A stretch of 45,325 nucleotides of DNA from Amanita rubescens (taxonomy: Eukaryota; Basidiomycota; Agaricomycetes; Agaricales; Amanitaceae). Numbering within the stretch: position 1 is the first letter of the stretch; every line of letters starts with the position of its first letter. The notes beneath the pieces were generated by a model that ran no database searches, had not been told where the DNA came from, and saw only the letters and a program-made list of their open reading frames with translations. A program made the position numbers and the translations under genes. The stretch is taken from assembly GCA_015039365.1 (NCBI GenBank), contig WION01000424.1:1-45325 (forward strand). Direction: 5' to 3'. Shown here in pieces: positions 22,085-32,500 of the stretch.

Positions 22085-22798
22085 TGTATTAGACAGTTAT
22101 TTAGTTTTACAAAAGTTTGTATCAGACGGTAGAGCTCGCAAAGAATATATCGTATTCTGAAAGTTTATGTAACAGCACAAAAATTTAACCGTTCACACTG
22201 CGTGAGGAATTGACTGCACGTAGGCTTGTATTAGCGCTTGGTGAGTATAACTGAGACAAAGACATGACATAAGAGAGAACGGAGTTGCCAGACGGTCGAT
22301 TATGCGACAGGACAGTCGTCTTTGAGATGGTAATACTACGCGTGGTGGAAATTCGGACAGATTCCACGCATTGACGTGAAAAAACCATGGCGTGTCAAAA
22401 CGTGAGCTGTGGGCGCCTACTAATTTTCTGGCCCAATGTAGCATACGATCAATAAAGGAATGTAATCGGGTGTCTGAACATGCGTACCTCCTATAACCAT
22501 CGTTTTACAATCTGTCAGCTCTACATCACCAAGTCCCTCGTTTACTACCGTGGCCCTACAAGTAAACCTTTCGTTAGAGTGAGGGATTTCGTTTACCCGC
22601 TTGCTTCTCTTTCCTGTCCATCGGAAATGACACACGCGCGAGTCATGACGGTTGTGGAGCAAAAGGAACGGAGGGACGATGTTCTTTTGACTGCATGAAC
22701 GTCATGCCGTTTGGGGCCGCATTGACGTCACTAAATTATGCAGGTTCTATTGCACACGCGCGGACATCAGATAAGCTCGTTCTCTTTTTAAATGTCAA
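22085..22798. other. Convergent intergenic region; possible minus-strand remnant
   Basis: From about 22660 to 22420 the minus strand is open and protein-like (ATVVNEGLGDVELTDC, then QTPDYIPLLIVCYIGPEN). Its start is unclear and I cannot place it in a gene. The rest has no supported feature. Confidence 0.3.
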
Positions 22799-23848
22799 CT
22801 ACTCGTCCGACACTTGTAGTCTACCGCTAAATTTCCATTCTATAGGTTGTGTAAGCCCCTCTAACATGTTATCATATGATCGATACTTGTCGAAGACGAT
22901 TCTCCATTTGAAGTTCTGGCATCCCATAGTCTGCTTTACTCTCACCCCCTCATCGCACGCTCGATGTTCTAACTCCCTTGACCAGCAGAAAACATCGTCA
23001 ATCCTTCGGTATTTGATGTTATACTCGGAGGTCGGATTTATGAGAAGCATGTCGATGGTCATATTCGCCATGATTGTCCATCCCCTGCGCTCATACTTTT
23101 GCAACGCATCTACAATTTTAACCGTAGTGGGTCCACAAACGAGCGTCTTTTTTTCACAAAGCGTCGAAAAAGGATACAAGCAATATGCTTTTGAATCCGT
23201 TATGAAGTTCAATACACACGCTTCAATGTCGGCATAAGATTTCGTCATTAATGACACAAAGTTTTCTTGAACTCACTTGAGTGAAATTGCAATATCGCAA
23301 AAATCGGCGCCTTCGACGTATAGATCACTTGCACAACTCTATTTGACCGAGATTTCACATATGTCACCACATGAAGTATCTCCGTCTTGCCTGGATAACC
23401 GTCGTTGGGATCGAGACTATCCTTAGTGCCTATATTTGATTCCAATCTACTGTACCCCATTCGCTCCAAAATCGAATGAACGATGTCCCTTTTAGTATCC
23501 TCCACATAAACGTCCAGGTCAGAATCGTCGTACTGTTCCCTGGTGAAGGCTTGTAGGGCACTTGAGCCACTTATTATGGCACCCGTCGTTCGCATCATTC
23601 TTCTGAAATCTTCAACCTCTTCGTCAGACGACACATACGGCTTCAAAATTCGAGATAAGGATATCATCGATTTCCAATACCATTCTGTGAGTTCGTATAA
23701 ACCGTGACAGGTTCTTGACAAGCGAAATATGTCGGTAACACCCAACTCGTCAAACACGCGAGTCCATAATTCGAGAGTGAAAGAACTTAAATAGTCAGAT
23801 TTTAATGGTGTTTCGAGTGTAGCCTGTGACTTACGACTCTATAGACAT
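22799..23848 (-). CDS. F-box-like / nucleotidyltransferase-fold-like protein (3 exons, 314 aa)
   Basis: Exons 23848-23835, 23785-23277 and 23220-22799 join in frame (introns of 49 and 56 nt, the first with an AAG acceptor). The N-terminus reads MSIESSFTLELWTRVFDELG with LSRTCHGLY, resembling an F-box helix pair. Residues 73-98 contain GAIISGSSALQAF and DDSDLDVYV, the G-S-[ST]...D-x-D pattern of DNA polymerase beta-type nucleotidyltransferases (Ser79-Ser80, Asp94, Asp96). LQFHSTCVLNFITDSKAYCLYP and KYERRGW follow after the second intron. I recall proteins of this architecture as a large unnamed family in agaricomycete genomes. Whether it transfers nucleotides is unknown: a third acidic residue is not obvious. 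It may be a cargo gene of the local mobile DNA. Confidence 0.65.
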
Positions 23849-24618
23849 CGCCCAAGGATGGCTGTATTCTCGAGATGCTGGGGGGGAATTGAGACGGACC
23901 TGCTGGATGTCCTCCGGGATCGAACGTGTAGCACGCGGTATGAGAGTAGGGCTAAAGGTTTTCAGATCACGTTTCCTCTCGCCATATCAGACATCTCTAT
24001 GTATACCGGTTAGTGAAAGCCGTCAAGTACAAATGGGAACATATCTGTTCTCAGATCGTCCTGCGCAAAAGATTTTCCTCCCGGCTCAGTCAGTAGTTCC
24101 ACGTCTCATTGCATAGATGCGGCGTCCGTTATGTTCTAGAAGGATCTGTCCGCAAGTACCGGAATCGCACGCCTCCCGGCTTGAATGCCGCGTTGTGCAC
24201 GTCATATGTTCTATGTGGGTTTCACTTGCAGATACGCTGCAGTCAGTAGTTCTGCGTTTCGTTTCATAGATGCGGCGTCCGTTATGATCTACCAAGAAGG
24301 ATTGTGGGAATTGCCGATCGTCCGCAAGTATCGGAATGGGACGGCTTGCGATTAGTCAATGACGTGTAGTACCATTGTGCCCATATCTGTTCCCCGTCGA
24401 GCACAAAGTTCTTCCTCTTCGGCTTGAATGCGGCGTTGCACACGTCATATGCTCATTTTAAGTGCCTGTCACTAAAACGAACACTGCGTGACCCGTTGTT
24501 CCACAATGGAATTCGTTCACTTGCCGATCGGTAGATCTTTATGGCTCCTCCAACGTTCAGCGATTGCATCCCCAATATAACTGCTCAACGTTAACGATGA
24601 AGAATTCGTGCCCGTACC
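23849..24618. repeat. Intergenic region made of diverged direct repeats
   Basis: CAGTAGTTC..CGT.TC.TT.CATAGATGCGGCGTCCGTTATG occurs at about 24091 and 24244. CGGCTTGAATGC.GCGTTG..CACGTCATATG occurs at about 24178 and 24419. A CATATCTGTTC...CCTC..GGCT block occurs near 24040 and 24381. The unit is 150-340 bp and spacing varies. Short frames on both strands are not genes. Confidence 0.6.
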
Positions 24619-25270
24619 ATGCAAACTAGGACGACGACGCGACCTGCGCAAATTAGAAGATCTAGAGCTAACAGTTCTGCAGTGACGGTATGTTGAAAGC
24701 CTTTCTGAAAAATGGGAATACTTACGATTAGCACGCAACCGCTATTGGGATTTCAGCCCAGATCATCATCATTAAAAGCCCTATTTTTCTCAGCTGAGCG
24801 TTCTCGGCCAACGATTGTTAATGTTGGGATAAAACCTGAGTGTAGAAGCAATCCTAAACAAACAGAGGACGTGGCGGTTGAAGGCTATTTCGACGGGAAA
24901 GTTCCTCTCTCGTACTCGGTTCAAGAGTTCCCGCCTGCCTTCCCGATACCTCTCCCATACGAATTGGTCTTGTTTTTTGTGAAATCCGTAAGTACTTTTG
25001 TTCAATCGAGCGTGTTGCACTGTCTCAACAACTTAGAGGAAACAAAGAGTCAGCAAATGCGTCATGGACATTTCAACGGGGCGTTGCCTCTGGTTCGGCA
25101 ACATTATAGCTCTCAAAAGAGCTAAGTCGGGCAAATTACAATCTATCGCAGCAGCAGAACGTGCGTTGGTGGAACGCATTGTCATCACGTACGTATCTTG
25201 CTAGCTTTAATTACAGTAAGCTAATCTTCGAATACATAGATTGACCTATGGTGGAACGATTAAACAGTAA
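24619..25270 (+). CDS. Small unknown protein, distant third member of the 160-aa family (4 exons, 160 aa)
   Basis: Exons 24619-24687, 24757-24987, 25037-25188 and 25240-25270 keep phase and end in TAA. The N-terminus is basic (MQTRTTTRPAQIRRSRAN). The middle reads FPIPLPYELVLFFVKS, and the C-terminal part reads MDISTGRCLWFGNIIALKRA followed by an alanine/acid-rich helix AAAERALVERIV. The pattern G-[DN]-I-[LI]-x-x-K then E-rich helix, and the total length of 160 aa, match the two tandem genes at 460-995 and 1313-1836, though identity is low and intron positions differ. Function unknown. Like the first pair, it lies upstream of a Helitron-type Rep gene. Confidence 0.6.
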
Positions 25271-25856
25271 AAACATATTGTTCAGTACAATACTTAGTTG
25301 TCTACAAAGTCGTACATGCAGAGCAAATTAACTAGGACTGCTTTTCAATGACCTGACGTTTCAATATTTCAATAGCGAACACCACTGACACATCCTCGTC
25401 TCTCAATCTAACGGATAAGCGCCGGACTCAGCGGCAGCCCGTTCTCTTATCAACGGCCCGGGATGTCGTACTCATCCTAACGGCATCCCGTTCTCTTATG
25501 CGGGACCCGCCCGCATTTGGCGGCTCTTCACCTTGACAACCCATGCTTTCCTTGTCAAAAAACTTAGGACGAAATCGCTGCGCAAATGACTCAACGACAG
25601 CCATTACTTTTATTCGGTCTGCGAACATGTCCGATGTGCTTATACGGTAACTGGCTAGTAACGGGATGAGACCTGAGCGGCTCTCCGTCCCTGCACAAAT
25701 GACTCAACGACAGCCATGCTTATACGGTTACTGCGTACTAACGGGATGACAGATAAGCGGCTCTCCGTTCACGATCATACAAAGTAAAAGGTTTGTTTGC
25801 GACGCGTCGTAAATTTCGCAGCTCGTTCCGCACCGCTTCGCAACTTCATTCACAAA
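25271..25856. repeat. Intergenic region with a two-copy direct repeat
   Basis: CGCAAATGACTCAACGACAGCCAT and TTATACGGTAACTG..TA.TAACGGGATGA followed by GCGGCTCTCCGT occur at about 25580-25690 and again, compacted, at 25694-25769. Upstream, (CATCC)CGTTCTCTTAT appears twice (about 25440 and 25488). No gene is supported. Confidence 0.5.
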
Positions 25857-25945
25857 ATGACACGAAAGATACTCTACGTGTGTTTTTCATTCCTCTTCAT
25901 CCATAAGATTCTGATCGTGATCCATCATCAAATCAGCTGCTTCCA

Positions 25946-26542
25946 GTGATCATTGTATTCGTGCTTTGGGCAAGATGGAACGGAGTCATTCCCGGGTTTC
26001 CATCCTGTGATGGTGAGCTCTCCTACTACCATTCAAAACGAAAGGTTTTGATGTCTTGTTTTCAAAAACTGCTAGGTGCCGAATTGAAAACGCATCCCGG
26101 CGTAGCGTCGCGTCATAGTACTTCATATTTAGCGGTAATAACTGCTATGGTGAAGGGTGAGCTCGTATCCGACAATGATGTCTCTGACCTCACCTTTTAT
26201 TTTTTATAGTTTTATTTCTGACATCAATACTATCAAAGCAGTCGCCAATTGAAACGTTGGGCATCACCTATCGTTTCTATTCATTATGGATGTCTACTGT
26301 GAGTGCGTTCTGGATTTCAATTTTCCAATCTTAACAACAAACGTAGCGTAACAACGACATTCGCTGCTTCGCCATTCAATGCTGGACAAAACTTCTGACA
26401 ACAAGCAATGATACTGTGAGTCTCTTATCCGGGTTTTGGTTCCTAAACTTACGTCGTATACGTTAGGGTAACAACATGATTGACCGCTGGAACAAGATCA
26501 CGACTACAGGGCCAGCCTCCGAATCATGCAATGTATTCTTCA
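25946..26542 (+). CDS. Orphan 5' exons, possibly spliced in frame to the Helitron ORF
   Basis: A chain of exons stays in phase: an exon ending at 26156, then 26210-26298, 26347-26415 and 26467-26542, separated by introns of 53, 48 and 51 nt with good GTGAGT donors. It encodes SPIETLGITYRFYSLWMST, RNNDIRCFAIQCWTKLL and GNNMIDRWNKITTTGPASES. The true start is uncertain (25946 is a GTG in an open frame; an upstream ATG at 25857 is in another frame). The last exon is followed by GTAAGT at 26543. An intron to 26592 (CTGAC branch, AAG acceptor) would continue in the frame of the large downstream ORF at residue N-VFGCLCQ. No domain recognised. Confidence 0.4.
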
Positions 26543-26558
26543 GTAAGTCAATGAATAA

Positions 26559-29500
26559 ATGTATAATGAAATTCTTTCTGACCATGAAAAAGATGTGTTT
26601 GGATGTCTGTGCCAGAGTAGCAAATCTTGGATCAGGATAGTGTTGTGTAGATATGTGTTATATAGTATAGAGTCGGACACGTTTAACTTGCTTGCCCGTG
26701 AATTGGGTATGATAACCTTGCTCGTTATGCAACGAGTATGTTCATACTTTGTCTCAGTTGAGATAGAAAAAACTTTGGTTGACATTTTATTGATTCTCAG
26801 TATTGGATTGGTCCTCTTACCATGGCCAACGCTAAAGTTGAGTTATTCAATGAGCACTAACTTAATAAGGAGTCACAACAACATGCATTTTGGTGGATAC
26901 AAGATGCGTGCAATTACTTATGAAAAGTTAAAGCCTTATATGACAGAAGCAGTACAGTCTCAATTAGCAGATACCTCTTACACTTTCCAGTACATTGACC
27001 ACACTCAGAATCCAAAAGATCAATATATTGACTCTTGCTATGTGCAAATGGAAATACCTGTGCTTGATCTCATAAAGATAATTCCTGTTTCAGCTGGTCG
27101 AAAAGTGGCTATGTTGCATGGAATTAATGTTGGATCAAGGGCGACATCTGCCTTGCTTCTAAATCATCTGTCCATGCATGATTGTAATGTTTGTCTTGGA
27201 TTTGTCACAATCTTTTCAGTCAATAAACCTAATAAGCATCAGCTGGAATACCAGGGAGACAAGCAACATAGGAAATTGATTAAAAAGGAACTAAAAGAAA
27301 AATTGAATCCACATGTTGGAAATTTCAAGGTGAAGATGTGTGATCTTACAGAAACTCATGCATCTAAGGTTGAAACTTTATCTACAAATTTTCCACCTCC
27401 TCCTTTATCTAAACGCATGGCGCATAGAATAATTACTGGTGCATGTGAGCAAATGAATAACAGAAATATAGAGGAAACAGGATGTGCTGTATGTGGTCAG
27501 CTTACCTCAGTGAAGGATCTATCAACATTGACAAGTATAAAGAATCATCTTCATGTACTGAAAGCTCCTGGGTTTAGTAAACAGGAAAGGCAACATAAGT
27601 CTGAACCTTTAAAAGAATATGATATAGTCATTGATCATTCATGTAAGAAAGTATGTTCCACATGTCGTGCTTCTCTTCGGCAGGGAAAAGTACCCAGATA
27701 TGCTCTTGCCAATGGCCTTTGGATAGGTGCAATACCAAAAGAATTATCTTCCTTGAGAGTAGTTGAACGAATGTTGATTGCCAAGGTCAGGCATTCTTGT
27801 TGTTCCATAAAAATCGCTTCAGGAATGAGAAAAATGAAAGCAAATGCCATTGCTTTTCCTTCTCCACTACCTAAAATATATGACATTCTGCCCCCTCCAA
27901 AAGATGACATTGAGGAAGTACTAGCTATTATGTTCACAGGACCATGCAAACCAACTGCTGCTGATTTTCTGAGAACACCATTTCTAGTACGGCGCAATTA
28001 TGTTAAGCGTGCTCTTGACTGGTTGATTTTAAATCATGCAGATTATGCTGATGTGGTTGTGTCCCATTCTAACTTGGAAAGCTATCCTGAAGATATGCCT
28101 CCAGTAAGTGTTGAATTCAAACAAATGGAAACAAATAAAACTCCAGAGGGTACAAGTGTCTTTGACATGGATGAGGAGGATGGTACAGAGGAAGGCATGT
28201 GCTCATTTACAGTGCATGGGCTGACAGGAGAACAACTAAATGTAATGTCAATGAATGAACTTAAAGCAAAAGCGTTGCACCACTTGAATAATCAGGGAAA
28301 AATTTTGGCAATTGGCCATGGGGCTCAAGCAGAAAGCATCTGGAAGAATCCACACTTGTATCCACAAATGTTTCCATGGCTATTTCCTTATGGATTAGGA
28401 GGGATTGGAAGTGTTCCAAGGCTGCCTGAACATGAGCACAAAAGACGCTTGCTTATGTATCATGACAAGAGGTTTCAAACAGATCCTAATTTTCCATTTG
28501 TTGCATTTAGTCATGAACAAGTTAAAGCTGCCACAACTAATGGATTCTTGCTGGCAGAAAAACAAATATTTGATGACATATCTAGAAGGCTTTTGAACAT
28601 TGATACTGCAGCTCTAGACTCACTCCTTCAACGTATGTCAAAGGATGATTTTAGTGAACCCTCAAATGATGCAGAAAAACAGTGTTTCCAATTAATCAGA
28701 GATCTGGATCATGTTTCAGGTACAGTTAAAGGATCAAACACAAGCAAAAAGTGGATGCGAAATGAGATATGGTCTCTGGTTGCGCATTGTGGTGCACCAT
28801 TTTGGTACATAACTTTATCTCCTGCAGATGTCAAACATCCCATTTGCCTCTACTATGCAGGCAATGATGAGATTTTTCAGCCATCAATACTTCCATATGA
28901 TGAACGTTTAAGGCGTATTTGCAATAATCCTGTAGCTGCTGCACGGTTTTTTCACTTTGTGGTTAACACATTTATTACACAGGTACTTGGATTTGGTACA
29001 GCTGAGATGGGAATGTATGGACGAACAAAAGCTTTCTATGGGACTGTTGAGCAACAAGGTAGATTAGCACTTCATTTGCATATGATGCTTTGGATCCAAG
29101 GCAACCTGACACCACAGGAAATGCGCGATCTCATTCTTGATCCCAACTCCAATTTCCAACAAAACATTATAGAATGGATTGAAAGTTGTCAAATGGGTGA
29201 ATTTTTGACAGGTACACAAGCAGAAGTTTTAGAAAAAGTTCAAAATATCACTAATTTGGCAGACTACAAAGACCCTACAGAAACTCTGCCTGAAGGACCA
29301 CCTCCATTATGCTCTATGCAATGTAACAATTGCAAAAAATGTAATGATCTTAATGCTTGGTGGCAAAGGTTTGAATTTGAAGTTGATGATATAGTAAGCA
29401 AATCAAATATTCATAACTGTGACAGAGGTCTAAACAAAAATGGATCAAGAAACAAAAAACTTTCATATGCTGGATGTAAAGACAACAAATATGGAACTTG

Positions 29501-32500
29501 TAAAGCACGCTTTCCGAGACCTACCTTTGAAGTTACTCAAATTGATTCTGAAACTGGTGCTTTGAACCTTAAGAAAGGTGAACCATGGTTAAACTTCTTC
29601 ACTTCTTACTTAACATACATTTTCAGATGCAATACAGATGTGACAAGCATGTGGTCTGGAACTGCATTAAAGGCTGTTATTGTCTATATTTCTGACTACA
29701 TTACAAAAACTGGCTTAAAAACACATGTTGTATTTGACACAATCAAAAGTGTATTTGATAAGCATCGTGAAATCATTGGTAGTTCAATTCCTGAAAAGCA
29801 AAAGGCAAGGCAGCTACTAACTAAAATGGTTAATCTCTTGTCAACAAAGGCTGAAATGGGTGGACCAATGGTCTGTATGTATTTGCTTGGACATCCTGAT
29901 CATTATACATCACATAAATTTGTACCCTTCTACTGGAAATCTTATGTTAATGAAGTTCAAAAGGTATGGGATTTGGATGAGACAGACAGTGTGAATGAGA
30001 AAGTGGCACTTATTAAGGTGAGAGGTAGGATAATTGGGCTCTCATCTGTTTATGACTACATTTATAGACCAATTGAGTTGGAAAATATGTCTTTATATGA
30101 GTGGGCAAGGAGATGTAAGCGTAAACGATTACCTTCAAAAAAATCAAATAAAAAGGTCTCTGAAACAAATAATGATGTGAGTAGTGATGAAGAAGACAGC
30201 ATGGAAAACCATTGTGCTTCAGAAGCTGAATGCTGTGATGAAACCCTAAATCAAAAGTTGCCCAAAAATACATATAACTTTAACCAGTTACATCCATTGT
30301 ATGAAACACATGGTTGTTATTTGAATTCTGAGAAAGATAGTATTGTCCTCAACTTCATTGGTGGCAGCTTACCAAGATGTGACCAGGGGAACCGTGATTA
30401 CTATTGCATGACAATGCTAACTTTGTTCAAGCCATGGAGAACTGGGAACTGTTTAAAAGAGAGAGACAGATCATGGGATGAAACATTTGTTAAGCATGCT
30501 TTTTCTGCAAGGCAGTGTGAATTGATGAAAAACTTCAATATCAAATATGAATGCCTTGATGCTCGTGATGACTATCGTGCTCAGATGAAATCTGGGATGT
30601 TATCAACATTTCATATGTTTGGAGAAGAAAACAAAGATGCTGATGAAGATGATTTATGTGAAGATTTGCAGGATCAAGAAAATAGCATAGATGCATTTGA
30701 ATGTGGATCAACTGTACTGAGGCTGGGCAACAAAGAGTTAAAACAGCAAAGAGAGAAAGCAGAAATTAGGTCAGTCATGCGACAGTCAGGGTGGACTGAT
30801 GAATTAGCATATAATATTAATAACAATGAAATGGTACCATTAATCCCAACAATAAAGTTAAATGGGTCAGATTGGAAAGCAGTGATACAATTGGAAAGAG
30901 ACAAAGTGATAGATGGGAGAAATAAGCATGATCAAAATGCAGATGGTGTGCTAAAACCGTTGTCTAGTAATCATCACATGCCAAATGAAGTGAGAGTTAT
31001 TGATAAATCCTACCTAGAAAAAAAACATTACAAAACTAAGCATGAAGCATCTATCACAAAAATTAGTAAGGACTTTAACCTAAATGAAGAACAAGAACGT
31101 GCATTCAAAATAATTGCTCATCATGTTGTTATGGCTGACTCAGGACAACTGAAGATGTACATTGGAGGAATGGGTGGTACTGGAAAATCACAAGTCATTA
31201 AAGCAATAACTAGTTATTTTTCAGCTAGAAAGGAATCTCATCGCTTTATTTGTGTGGCACCTACAGGTTCAGCAGCTGCACTTTTATCTGGTTCAACCTA
31301 TCACTCAGTTTTTGGAATTCATGAATTGAGTGGAAATCAAACAGAAAAAGTGTTATCACAAGTGCGTACACGAATGCAAGGAGTTGATTATGTTTTTTTA
31401 GATGAAGTCTCCATGCTTTCATGTTATGATCTTTATAGAATTAGCTCTCAACTTGCAAGGGTTTTCAATCGTTTAGATATGCCTTTTGGAGGTGTAAACA
31501 TTATTTTTGCTGGAGATTTTGCACAACTGCCTCCACCAATAGGTGGAGAAAATGTCTCACTTTACAGCCGTACTATAGGTCAATTTGGAACTTCTCTTCG
31601 CTCACAAGAAGATGCCATGGGAAGAGCAGTGTGGCACCAAGTAAATACAGTTGTCATTTTGAGACAGAACATGAGACAACAAGCAGACACAGAGGAAGAC
31701 AAATCCTATCGAAAACTTTTAGAGAACATGAGGTATAAAGATTGTACACCAGAGGATATACAGTTTCTGAGGTCAAGAATAACTTCTTTGCAGCCTGGTA
31801 GACCCTCAATTTGTGATGCAAGATTCAAAAATATTTCAATCATTACTGCAAAAAATTCACAAAAGGATGAAATAAACCGATTAGGATGTATAAAGTTTGC
31901 CCAAGAGAGCGGTCAAGAACTGACATTGTTCTATTCAGAAGACTCACTGAAGGTCAAAAATGTGGAAAACAAAGCTCATCCAAAAAAGTCACTCAGAAGA
32001 GTTACAGCAATATCTGATGATATGCAAAAGGTCTTATGGGACCTTCCACATTCATCTGCAGACAAGCATGTCGCAGGTACATTATCTCTTTGTTTAGGCA
32101 TGCCAGTGATCATAAAATGTAATGCTGCAACTGAATTGGGCATCACTAATGGTCAAGAAGGAATTGTAGTTGGATGGCAGTCAATAAAAGGATCAAGGAA
32201 ACAGTTAATGTTGGATACATTATTTGTAAAGCTAATTGGTGCTCCTAAGGACATCTTAATACCAGGCTTGCCTACAAATGTTGTTCCTCTATACCGTTCT
32301 TTAAATACAATAACATGCAAATTGCCTGATGATAGCAAAATTTGCTTATCAAGATCTCAAGTTGAAGTACTTCCCAATTTTGCAATGACCGACTTTGCAT
32401 CACAAGGAAAAACACGGCCCTTTAACCCTGTTGATTTGGGACACTGTCGATCACATCAGTCATATTATACAGCACTCTCAAGGAGTGCAACTGCAGCAGG

